Below, piece after piece: positions 1 through 12,400 of a stretch of DNA of 64,000 bases. A model generated the notes under the pieces. That model had not been told where the DNA came from. It made no database searches and saw nothing but the letters and a program-made list of their open reading frames with translations. The stretch is from Pocillopora verrucosa (lineage: Eukaryota; Cnidaria; Anthozoa; Scleractinia; Pocilloporidae). The stretch lies in contig NC_089319.1 of the NCBI RefSeq assembly GCF_036669915.1, positions 13,587,471-13,651,470 of the forward strand, written 5' to 3'. Both the position numbers and the translations under genes were made by a program. Within the stretch, counting starts at the first letter, position 1, and each line of letters starts with the position of its first letter.

Positions 1-1031
1 TTTTTAACCGGAAAATTACCAGCCCCGTGATGATATCATGTTTAGAGAATACTAGTGATGTTATTAAATCACATTGGTCCTCAAACAAGGTTTTTTACCA
101 ATATGTATATCTGTTTTATCTCAGTCTGTAATGAGTATGCTGACCAATTGCTGATCTTAAGCCGGCCTGGCTTATAACACACTTTGGTAGCATAGAAACA
201 GTTCCATAGCTAAACGGCGCTGGGGTGGAATAATAAGTGATAAAAGATAACACTATCAATGAAATAGAAAATAAACCAACTGAATGAAAAGGAACATACA
301 GTAATGAATTCATAATACACATTTACATCCGAGAACAATGAAACCCAGCCTAACGAACTTAGAAATATATATATATCTAAATAGAGAGAGAAAATTAACA
401 TGAAAATTTTCTTTTACTTTTTTTTTCGTGGAAGGAATTTGGAATGAAGCGATGCTTCCGTTGTTTTGGTTTGAAAGGAAGATCACACTGGGACACAGCC
501 GTAAGAAAGTCATAAATGTATTTTTTAATTAGAACTACTGCAACTTGTTCATTCTCAGCAAAATTTCATCAGAAGCTGCTTTTTGCTGGTTGTTCTTTAC
601 TTCGTCCCATAAAAAATAATAAAACATAAGTGGCTTAAAAGAAGTGAAGGGCCACACTTAAGTAAAGCACACTCGTTCAAAATACATCCCGTCATTCGAA
701 GATGATTTTATCACAAATGGTTAGAAAGATAATAAAGTGTCAAAATTGATTGGCGTCATAATGTTCAGCAATGTATTGATTTATCATTTGGCTTTTCAAA
801 GTCAACAAAGAAAGTCATTAATCTTCCAGTATTTGTTTAGTCCGCTCAGTGCAATAGTTTTCACCACGCACATTATAATTTACGTTTCTCGCTCGAAAAT
901 ATCAAGAAATTTCCAAGGCAATCATCTTTCCAAGGTGACAATTAATGCGGCACTGTAAGTCACAGATAGCCATTAGACACATCGTTGAGTTTTGTTATCT
1001 TTATGGATATGTACAGATATATGAGATCTTT
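1..1031. other. 5' flank without a supported gene
   Basis: I see only short random frames here. The region is AT-rich, with T and A runs around 415-425. No exon with flanking splice signals and recognisable protein was found. It presumably holds the promoter and possibly a non-coding first exon of the downstream PAN/fibrinogen-like gene. A strong acceptor-like T run ending in CAG just before base 1063 fits an upstream leader exon. Confidence 0.5.
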
Positions 1032-2517
1032 ATGGCAACTGTTTCATCTTTTTTTTTACAGATGCTGATTTTCGTGCTCGTTTATTTGTCCTTACCAGCA
1101 AAAACCCAGCCAGAAGAGGATGGTGTCTTGTTTGAAATCAAAGAAAACGTTTTTAAATTTGATGGAAACTCTATTTGGCAGGGAAAAGCAAACTCTTTAT
1201 TGAGCTGTTCCCGGACATGTGCGAGTCAATCAGCTTGTAAACGGGTTATTTTTGAAGGAAGCAAAGGAACATGCTTGCTTCTCGGTGAAGGTCAAACACA
1301 CTTGGCAAATACGCTTGTTAAACAAGATGGAACCTTTTATTTGAAAAAGGTAATTTAAAGTTGTACCCCTGCCAGTTGCTTGTTACTCCGGCAGGGTGCG
1401 TAGACAAGCGGCGGCTGTTCTAAATTATGCTTCTTTGACGGACTTGTAAAATGTCTCCCTCAAAAATGAATCGACCTTAGCGATAATTTTTTTCGGTAAT
1501 CTTGCTTGCTCGTTGGCGAGAGAATCATTAATAATTTGATTAGTAAGAATTTAAGTCTAATGGAACCTAATCTTGAATAATGATTCTTTTTGCAGATCAC
1601 CTCAACAGGAGTTTACAGTTTATTGGGTGGGTGATGTAGATTTGGCCATCAAAACACATCCTGCTTCAGAGTGAATAGTAGTCAGTCCTGACACGTTCGA
1701 CCACAAAATCAGCTCGTTATGTACTCAGATATTTCCTTCGTCTCACGCACGTGTCAAATGGTCCTGTATTAAACTCAAAATTTTCCATCTTCCCACCCGT
1801 AATTATTTTTCTAAAAATGAAATCCTTTTTTTTTCCTAATGCATCCCGTTCTATACAGGTACCTCTAAATCGGCAGCAATTGCCTCGTGCCAGGCCCTTC
1901 ATAGCCAATCTCAGTCGGGTGTTTATTGGATTGATCCTGACGGTGGATCCCACACAAACGCCTTCAGAGCGTATTGTGACATGAAAACCGATGGAGGAGG
2001 CTGGACTCTAGTGTGGAGCTACTCCTTCACTAATAACGTAGATTTTACAGCTCATTCAAATGCAGTGACACCGAGACCCAACTGGCAAGTGACCCCTGAA
2101 GTGAATGTCCCTATATCAACAACTCCTCCTTTAAATGAAACAAACTTCAACGCCATGAATTTCTCGCTCTGGAAACTACTCGGCAGACAAATCCTTATCA
2201 AGAGCAACATAAATAACTGGCTGGTGTGTCATCCAGGAACTGGAAGTTTGGTTGATTGGCAAGAAGGGGAAGTCAGCTGTAAGGTAGTGAAACACGTGAC
2301 TAACACCTGTACAAGTGCTTTGGCACCTTCCAAAATATCCCCAAGTAAAGGTTATGGACCAAAACTTTACAGAGATAGTGAATGGTACAGCCTTTACTAT
2401 TACTTCGATGGATACACTGGCAAAGACTGGCCGTCTCACGATCCTTGTGGTACGAGCAAGAGCAATCATTTAAAAAATGTCGTTAATCCACGTGGAAATA
2501 TATATATTCGTGCATAG
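1032..2517 (+). CDS. secreted PAN/apple plus fibrinogen-like domain protein
   Basis: Three exons: 1032-1349, 1596-1626 and 1859-2517, about 335 codons, with all junctions in phase and GT-AG. I chose the ATG at 1032 because it opens a signal peptide (hydrophobic core around MLIFVLVYLSLPAKT). The ATG at 1062 directly after a T-rich acceptor-like CAG is an alternative. Residues about 30-105 are cysteine-rich with the PAN/apple pattern (SCSRTC...SACKRVIF...GTCLL). Exon 2 is a 31-base micro-exon. Exon 3 opens with the N-terminal part of a fibrinogen-related domain: GVYWIDPDGG, then AFRAYCDMKTDGGGWTLVW. The C-terminal half keeps paired cysteines but not the usual fibrinogen calcium and ligand pocket, so this is a diverged FReD-like lectin or matrix protein. 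Proteins of this layout are secreted adhesion or recognition proteins; the ligand cannot be told. Confidence 0.82.
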
Positions 2518-3400
2518 CGGACTGAGTTATGGAATCTAGATCCTTAGGTAGTGAAAAGACCTCTTGAACTACTTCGACTTAAGTAAACAACACCAATGAC
2601 AGCAATGATATTTAAGGGGTAGATGTGGTCGATTAGATTCAAAAGAATGCGACCTTTGGCTATCAGGTAGTTTTGGGTGATATCGCCGCAGCCGATGAGG
2701 ATCAACTGTAAATTTAGTAGAGGTTCCGATCTGTGACCGTTTAAAGATGTAAAAGCTCGCATAATTAAAGTTTGGCTTTAAAGACAGTCAATAATCTCAG
2801 ACGTTGCTCTTCGTCCATTTCAAAAGTTTTCACGAGTGACTCCTCTTTCTAATGTTTTAAGGTCTAGTTGCCATAGTTTCATTTACATGTAATGATTTGT
2901 GAGTTTTAATAGTATTACAAGGTGGGGCAAAGAAATAAGAATTAGAAAATCTCTTACTGAAATGTCTGACAATTCGCACGACTTGGTTATTACATAATTT
3001 CTTGCGGAAGGGTACAAAGTTCTTCGATTTTCTCCTCCTCTTCATCCAAAGCAACACCCGATCGCAGATTCGCGGGAAAGGAAGGGAAGACTGAGAGTTC
3101 GGAACATCACTAGCAATCATAGAAAGAGTTATCAAACAACAGCAACGATAACAACAACAACAAAAGTCAGTCGATTATCTTTTATTTACAAGTATGAAAA
3201 GCAGGCCGAGCGGGTCACGAGCTTAAATAAATTCAATCACACCGTGATAACCTCTGCAATATAGCTACTAAATATCTATATGTTAATAAAAAGGGCACAA
3301 AACAAATCAGACATAAATACTCTACATTCTTGTCATGTTCTACCTACGTTTCCGCTCCATAGACCAATAAAGTGGTGGAGCTTCCGGTAGGAAATAACTG
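2518..3400. other. intergenic gap between convergent genes
   Basis: This stretch lies between the 3' end of the PAN/fibrinogen-like gene on the plus strand and the 3' end of the PLP-enzyme gene on the minus strand. It should hold both 3' UTRs. The ATTAAA at 2764 and the AATAAA at 3225 could be poly(A) signals. I see no further coding exon. Confidence 0.45.
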
Positions 3401-6400
3401 TCATTGTATACAACAAACTTTTGATCGCTTTTTTCCTATCGCAATTAACTCTTCAGACTTCCCTTGTGGTTTCCAAACCTCACGCGGGATGATAAAGCGA
3501 TGGTCGCCGTCTATTTTTTTGTTCATAGCCGTAGTGTTATTATTAACCGTTGGCAACTGAGGAATATCTGAAATGAACAAGTAAATATATGGTCCTTAAA
3601 TTAAAACGATTTATCGAATCTTGCACTTAATTGCAATAAAAAAGAAAGTATTTCAAATCCAAGAAATGTTGCAAGCCCACATGCTTACTGGATCATTTAA
3701 GAACTTTAAACTACGATTACCATTTCCATATTCCAATCCACGACAAATTTTGGCAGTATTTTCAAGCTGTTTTTTACTTGAAAGAGAACATTACCTTCCT
3801 CGCCAACTTCTAACTCCTTTAGTTTTTTAAGGTACTCTTGAATTTCTTTAATCTCTGGCCACCTTCTCGCGGCTCTCGAGGATTTTCGTGGCTTAAATGG
3901 AAGTCTTGTTCTCACAAATGTGTTGGGTTTGTGCTTCAATGTCTCGGCCGCCAAGTAAAACTGTGCCTCCTGGGGTTGCAAAAACCAGATTAACTGGTTT
4001 TTATCGTCCTTGAACTCTACCCTTTCGTCGTCGAGGGTGTTTATTTCCTGCGGTATAAAGTCAGATTAATTAACGTAGTAAGGTAAGGGAAAACACTGGG
4101 TATGGATAAACTTAATATACATGTCCTTGACCTTGATGAAGAGTTCTTTTAAAGCCAGAACATTTTGAATCTGACAACTTCCTCTGGATAATCAAAAATG
4201 TTTTTGTTTTATTGATGTCGTCGTAGTTACTTTTCTTACAAATAGACAAAATGTGTGTTCCTCAGGATGACTACCTTTCAAAGCTGAGGCCTGGTCGCAC
4301 TGACCGAGTAATGACAGGATTTTCTTCCTTCGTCCTGTCAGGCACAAGCTCACTAAAGGCACGCAATTCATAGCGATAAGTTTCGTTTTTTCCTTCGAAG
4401 ATCCGGGTTATTCATGAAGCATTTATCGTTACCCACAGACGTGTTATAACTTTTCAGCGAAACAACGTTTTGAATGTTTTTTTTTTTCAATTCTTTCTTT
4501 CGGGAAAAGAGTAATTGTTGGTGGTGGGGAGTATTTTGGGAGAATAGCCATTCGAGATGCCTGTTAAATCCTCTACAAATTTCATCCACATGATCAAACA
4601 AAGTATTGGCCCCGTTCACTGCGATGCAATCACCGAGGTAGTTCATAAGCTGAAAAGAGCTTCCTCTCAGGTGGGTGACCCTATATTTGAAACTAGATGC
4701 TGTTACATGCTTCTGTTGAGAACTAAAACGTTTGTTGTGCTCATTGTTTTTATCGGATAGTTGGCGTCGCTAATTAACAAACCTTATTCAATTCAACTGC
4801 GTCTTTTAAGATTTTGCTTGCTGCTTGGGCTATGTCCTGAAAATTCATTATAAGAAATAAGCAACAATCAACATACTAAACATGGTTTTTGGGAAACACG
4901 AGCAAAACCGGCGACCAACCGTTAACTTGTCAACTTTAGCTCTTGCTGAAATGAAAAGAGAATTCGCTAACGAGAACTTACAGGTTGGAAACTGATGTCT
5001 TAAGACACAGACTGACTATCCGTTTGAAACCAAAATTAGCTTTTGCGGAACTGAGAGACCTATGAAACTGACGCCCTTCTAACATCAATCCCTTCCCCCC
5101 TCACCAATGTTTCCTTGGTTACTGACTAAAACTTTGGACCCGAATCGGCAGAAACTATCATGCAAGAAAAGAAATTTGATAGCACTAAAGCACTAACCTC
5201 AAGTTTGACGTCGAATTTAATGGCAGTAACTTCAAGCTTGAAGTCGAATTTGATAGCATTTACCTCAAGCTTGACGTCGAATTTGATAGCAGTAACCTCA
5301 AGCTTGACGTCAAATTTGCTTGCACTACCCTCCAGCTTGCCGTCGAATTTGATAGCATTAGCCTCAAGCTTGACGTTGAATTTGACAGTATTTACCTCGA
5401 GCTTGACGTCGAATTTGATCGCGGTAACCTCAAGCTTGACGTCGAATTTTATAGCAGTTACCTTAAGATTGACTTAGAATTGATGGCACTAACCTCAAGC
5501 CTGACGTCGAGCTCTAGTGGTTTTCCTGTATTTTTCATTACTACCCCAATCTCGTCATAAGTAACGTCATGGAGACTGAACGGTGGTTTAGCTTTGTCTG
5601 CACTGAAATATCTGTTTTCCCAGGCGCCAGTGTGTGGATCAAACCGGTACTAAGAGCGATAAGAGTATATGAGCAATTTTATAGTATCCAATGAGGTAAC
5701 GAGGTGAACTGCAATCAAAGCATTGTAGCAATCGAAGCTTAGAGAAATAAACGAAACACTTGGCGCCCCCCTAAACTTTACCTCGCTCTTAGCATGTGAC
5801 TCTGCAGCTTAGCTGGCAGCAGCTCCCAGCATATACCCGTGAGCACAAAAGCAAAACAAAACTACTGGAGAAGTACCAATGGACAATTTTTGCATTTTAT
5901 GCAACAGGTAGTAAAGATAGCTCTTAATCTAGATTATAGTTAATATCGAAAAATAATTATAATAAATTCACCATCGTCAACAAAATCGTACGCTTACAGT
6001 TCATTCCCCTAAAGTTTTTTCTTTCTTTTTTTATTTCATTTGATATCTCTTTTGTGATCCTCCGATTACTTTTTTTTTCCATATGTCATATGTCATATCA
6101 GGAATAACTGATAGCTGATACATTTGTTTTTTCTCGTCAGCTTTTGCTTGATGATGTATTAAAAGAGGGGAGAAGCTAGATACAATAACCTCTAGGAACT
6201 AAAGAGTCACTAGTAACCTGTGGTAACAATTTCCAGCCATGTGTGGCTATCATGTCCACTGCTTCCAACACAAAATGCACTGTCTCGTCATCCATGAAGT
6301 AAGGCAGATTGACTCTGGCAAACCCTGGTCTGAAAACAACAATTTGGTTCTTTGAGTCCTTAGTGTCCCTTTGCTGTAACATTTTTTTATCCTAAACTGG

Positions 6401-9400
6401 CTAAGTAAGGAACGTGTGTAAGTTACTATCTTTTTTCCAGTTCCAATGAAATCATATTTCCATCAAACATTAAAATTGGCTGCGAAAACTTTTTATATTG
6501 ATCATACTAGGAGGCATGAACCAAACATGTCACGCGTCAGTATATCGGCCATAGACACCGCGTAGCGCGTAAAATACTGAGTTATGTATGAAATTACTAG
6601 ACAATTCAACTGCTGAAGACTATTAATCTCTGTGAATATTCTAAGATAATGAAAGATATTCTACTTACTTCATGATCTCCAGAGGTTCTCTACATGAGAG
6701 TTCCACATCTTCGCTGAAACACGAAAGTAATCATTCGTACGTTTTAGTGAAACATTTTTCATAATCAGTAGAGTCTCTCGTTGTAACAAATAATGATTTC
6801 ACTGTAGTATATAGGGTTGTTACTGTTAGTTGTTACTACTCAGCGAGTAGTTTATGCTTACTTTGACTTAACTGGAGTTTAATCTGTGCAATGACCAAAA
6901 AATGCATTGAACATTGAAAGGCCGTTCGGTTATAGGCGATAAATTCCAAATTGTGAAAGCCATTAGCTCAATAATTAACGATTCTCCTCTTCATGTGAAA
7001 CTTTCTCATGCAATGTACAAAAATCAGCCCTCTTGGAAAATTTTATTTTCTGTTAGTAAAAGGGGTTATCAGTATTGATCTCCATAGAGGTACTCGAATT
7101 AATTGACTTACTTTTCATGAGACTCAAGAAACCAGGTAAATTTCTTTGCTATAGTCTCGTTTATTCCCAAAAGATCCTGTATATATTTAGAGCGAAGGTC
7201 AGTGACAACAAAATATAATTATTAATGACAATATAGGACCAAGTCAGTGTTGGATCCTCATTCCAATGACTGGATCGATCATTAAAACTCAACTAAAGGT
7301 AGTAAAAATTCACCTATTTGGAAACATTTCTTTGTCTATCTAGGCTTTAGTGCAATATGCTGTTTCCTTTGGATCTCCCCCCAACCCCTGTCAAGAAGTT
7401 TTGTACCCACCCTTGAGAGTACAGTACAATTGGGTCTGTAATCATTTGAGCGTTCGTGAATGAATACATTTCTACGACAAGTTTGAATAAAAGTGTTCAA
7501 GCGCACACAAATGACGCGTAAACTAAGCCACAAAACCGCACAATTGCCAGCGTAAAGCATACTTTGTCTGATTACTTTACAGAATGCTCATCATCTGTAG
7601 ACCATACCTGTGCATAGGGCCCTGCGCACGCGCATCCTCCGCGAGCCTGGATGCCATAAAGATCGTTAAGTAATACAGAGACAAAATTGTGATGCAAAAT
7701 CTTTCCACTATCAGGATGATGTATCAGCAGAGAAAATATCGGCAGGCGACGAGCCTTCTCATTCCCCAAAATTGTTATTTTTGGATTTTTTCCCCACACT
7801 TGAAAGGCATTTCTATGTAGAAAATTAAAGCGTAAGCAAATAGGGCTTTTTAGTAATTGAACGTCATTTTGTGAGCAATTTATCCGAAATTAGTTTTTAC
7901 CGACCTGCATAACTCTTCCTCTCTGTCTTCAATAGTTTTTGTCCCCACAGACTGCAAAACAAAAAAGCAGCTTGTTCGGTTCATTCAAATTAAATTTCGC
8001 CCTTTACAGATGTATCCATCCTTGCTTATTTGGTATTCGGTCGTTTCATACACAGTAGTATCGTACCCAAATTTAGTTGTTTCGAACCCAAGTGTGAATC
8101 GGTTCGTACCAAAGCCACTGATCTATTCTTTCCCGTCCTTATATACATTTATTCAAAATACCTCACGTGCGAGTGTGTCAACAGATGTCGATTGTTGTGT
8201 TGTGTATTTTTTTCTCCCGTTGTTATTAACGGTAATGAATTCGTTTATTCCAACGAAAAGAAATAAAAAACATAAGTTTTTACCAATGGAGAGCAGATTT
8301 TGCTGAAACAAGTACTGAAAGGATGCGCAAACATCAACAAACCCGTGATCAAATGAAGTGAAAGCTATAACGACATGCTGTGATGAAGTATAGTATGACT
8401 CTTAGACTTCGCCCTTTAAAAATGGACACCACATTAAAACATGTAATATTGCTATTTTCAATAAGAAACCGACCTTATTTTAAACATGGAAAGCATAGTT
8501 TATTAGTTTGGGTACGAAGCGACCGAGCTGGGTACGAAACGACTCAACTGGCTGGGTACGAAACGACCGGTAACCACTCATTTTACTACCTCCTCTTTTA
8601 TATGCGCTGTAACTTCACCTTCAACCTATGGCTCAATTTTCATTCTAAGTATACACAGCGACCTTTAAGTTTTCAGGCTGGCTCGCTATCTCGTGCTTTG
8701 GCGGAAATCTTGGTAAACGACATCGATAATGCATTATGACGCAGTATAACGTATCGTCCTAGTTAATTACTAATGATCGGCATGTCCCTTCGTCATGTTA
8801 TCGGGTTTACTGCTCCTACACTGTACCCTCGATAATTTCGAGGAGCGTGCCATTCGTTATTGACTGAAAAAAGTGTCAGCATTGTACCTCTTTAAGTTGG
8901 AAGACCATACCGGCCCGTACTGACTCTACTATGGCTGGTGTTCCTCCCTCTTCTCTTTCTTCAATGTCTTTCAAGTATAAATGTGTATCACGTGTCACCT
9001 GTATCAAGTAATAGAAAAATGGTATTAACGCTGAATGATTCCTGACCAGTCACTGCAATAAACCTCTTAAAAGAAGATAAAAGATGTGCCAGTATCAAAA
9101 CTACTTGAGGAGAGATATATGTTGAGGTATAATGGCAAGATAAATAGGCACGTAACCAGCAGCATTCCTAGTGAAAGATGGTTTGCGTTGGACGGCTATT
9201 TCATGTCAAGAGGTCTGGGCGCAAGACCTAGCCGGGCCACCGTGTTCCAAGGTTACTTCACTGTTACAAGGCCTCTCCACCAAGGATTATCAGTAGGTGT
9301 TGCCAAGTTAACAGGGAAACTGACGTACACCTGAGGGTAACCTGCAAAGTACACTCATTCCATCCAAGGGGAGTCGCAAAATTAAGTAAGACCAACTGAA

Positions 9401-12400
9401 AATAATCTCTGTGCCTAATGACGTCTTTATCAGGTTCCAATCACTTTTTTCAGACCACCATCATATACACGTGAACTGGTATGTTTTACAGAGCGTGATG
9501 CATGTTAACTTACAAAGAGGACTGTTCCTCCTCCACATCCCCCAGGCACAGGATTTCGAAAAAGCCTCTTTTTAGCAATAAGTAAGCCTGAAAGAAAGCA
9601 TTTTTTTCTTGTGTGAAATAGCGATCAATACAAAATAAAACAAGAATCAATATAGACAATTTTTGTTTTCAAATTTATCATGTATGTCCCTGTCTGGGCT
9701 TGTTTTACGGCACAGTTTTGCAATTTTACCAAAGTATAGAGAAAGATGTTTTCGTCTTGTCACGAACGTGGGACAAAGAGAAATTCTGAGTCCCCATGAG
9801 GAATCGAACCTCAGACCTTCGGATTCCGCGGTTCGATGCTCTACCTCTGAGCCACAGAGTCTCTACAGTCAGCGAGGTCTATTACGAATTAGTTCATATG
9901 ACTTGTCCAGCATACTGCTAAGACCAGAAATGTCGATAGCGTTATTTTTATAAATAGAATAAGAGAGATGGTAGGTTTGAGCTCGGTAAAGAAATAGAAA
10001 TAATCTCTATTCTTTACCGAGCTCAAAACTTACCATCTCTTTCATTCTATAAATATTCTTCGCTCACCGTAAAGTCTCTGTGGTTCAGTGGTAGAGCATC
10101 GGAGCGCGGAATCCGTTGGTATGAGGTTCGATTCCTCATGAGGATTCAGAGATTTTTTCTTTCACGCTCGTCGAAAACACAACGAAAAACATCTTTCTCC
10201 ATTTCTTTAACGAACTCAAAACTTACCATCTCTCTCATTCTAGTTACCAAAGTATGTTTCCTAACATCATGACTTCGAATATTCCTGATTAAAAAGTGGC
10301 TAAAAATTTTTTCACTGTAACACAGGGAAATATCCCACAGTTAAAAACTGTTATGATGCGTTGCATCGTGGTTCAAGATACGCTTTTGAGCATTGTAGTT
10401 GAGATGTTCTTTTCGGCAAGGGTGGTTTTATACTGGCCTGTTACGGACATTTTGCGATCACTATTAGGAGAGTTACGTATGCAAAAATGACCAACCTGGT
10501 CAGGTGCAACAAGCACTAAGTTCTGTCCTATTTTGTTTTATCGTCTTTTTTTTTCGCAAGGCATGGTTGAGTTCATTTAGTTTCCCACAATGCAGTTGGT
10601 TAATTTTTTTACCAAGTAACCCCTTGAGCAACGAACGCAAGATACTGTTGTTGCATGGAATAGTTTTACCTGGAGTTCCAGGTCCCCCCACAAATTTGTG
10701 AGGAGAAAGAAAGACGGCGTCTTTGTACCTGCAAGAGCAAAAACAGTTATTACTCTTTGAATCCCAATTTATTTCGCAAAGCGTTGGTTGAAAGCTGGAA
10801 TTAAAATCAAATTTTATTGACATAGAAATCAAAGCATCCGTTTGTTGCTATTTCCCTCGTCCTCATCGATCACTAAATGATGAGGCTCCTTTATTGCACC
10901 ACAATCTGAACAGAGCTGCTACAGCTTTCTCTGAGGTAATGCTCATTTAATTAGCAAAACTGAACAATTATTGTTGCCTCTAACCGTAGATTGAAATTTT
11001 GTTTGCTCCATGAAAAAACTCACAGAGTGTCATCAATAACCAAAAGAGCGGTTTTAAACCGGCAAAACGGTTTGTGATAATAATTACAGTCTGCGCTCTG
11101 TGAAAAATACGTGTAGAATCTGCACATAATCATTAAAAACAAAATCTGTGGATTTGGGTCGGTCAGGTGAATTGGTTTTCACTATATAGAATTGACATAA
11201 GCGTCATTTCGACATGATAATATTTCGATGGATATGAATAGCGATGTCCTTCCTTACCCGGTGAGTGTTGGGTTCATGTCAATCTTGAGATATGGACCTG
11301 CCGATGCGTAATCCCAGAAAGACAAGGCCCCATATTTATGACATAGTTCAGCCACAGCAACAGTGTCTGTTTGGATTCCAGTCACATTAGAGGCAGCTGA
11401 AAACGCCACGTACATATTGTATTCTGCTAAGCGATATTTCTGTAATCGGATAAAAGGAAACATGCCTCATAATTGTTGAAAGGAGAAGAGCGTGCTAAAA
11501 TTCGAGTGACCAGGCCGTCGTTGGCTTTGATTTTGCAACTGATTGGTTGAAAGAGGTTGCTGGTACTCTTGAGCAATCACAGAGCAAAGCAAAACAAAGC
11601 AAGGCAGCGTCTAATAACTTAAAGTTTTTAGCAAAGAGACGTAAATTATTACCCTAAGTTGGGCTTCAAGCATCTTCATATTTACTGTGCCTTGGTCATT
11701 ATCATGTATTCTGATGATCTATAATGAAAGAATAATATTTGTCTAAGGACACGTCAAAGTTAGAAAAAAGTCCTGAATGGTCTTGATATGATGGCCACTG
11801 CGTAAAAAAATTCATCAGTGGAAGACGGCCATACCGCTGATAAATATTAAAGCCACTGAACAACTATATAGTATATGATTTTTTTTTTCTTAGTTCGACA
11901 AAAATTAGACTACCTTCGCTCCTGTTTCTTTCCACGGTAAGATATTTGAGTGATGTTCAAACGGACCGACGAACACAACCTGTTTGAAGGAAAAGATCGA
12001 AATGCTCGAGAAAAGGGCCGAAAATGGACGCCAAATCTGTATCTTACGTTGAATCCGAGACAAACGGACCAAAAATGTTCAGTTGGGTACTCACGGTTTT
12101 GTCAACAACTTTTCCTGTTAACTGTAGAGCATGGATTAATTTATGGATAGCCCCAGTAGCTCCACTACCAGTAAACACAACTACATCGTCTTGCCCGGCA
12201 TTGACACACTTCTTGATGATTTCCCTGCAGTAATTATCATCATATGGCTCATTAGCTGTTGTTATATTTTAAGCGACGTGAAGAGGTGTGAAAAAAACTC
12301 ACAATATTCTGTTAATTCAACATGCTTTAGTCCATATTTCTAGAAACGAGGGCAGAGCAGTTTCAAACCCTTCTAATTGTTTTAGCTATGCTTTAAGGAA

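Larger units (their letters stand above)
9726..10255. mobile_element. composite SINE-like insertion with two inverted tRNA-like heads
   Basis: A 12-bp direct repeat, ttaccaaagtat, occurs at 9726-9737 and 10244-10255 and looks like a target-site duplication. Inside lie two tRNA-like units in opposite orientation (9790-9861 minus and 10074-10145 plus), each followed by a related tail. A strong palindrome at about 9950-10055 sits between them. The element is within an intron of the PLP-enzyme gene. Confidence 0.65.

Noticed and set aside
5160-5477. 105-codon plus-strand repetitive frame (SLTSNLIAVTS repeats)
   Set aside because: It is the antisense reading of the 30-bp minisatellite; the junction duplicated in the unit is on the minus strand.
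9784-10150. Two functional tRNA genes
   Set aside because: Both copies have eight-base anticodon loops and imperfect acceptors, and sit inside a repeat with shared tails, so they are SINE heads.
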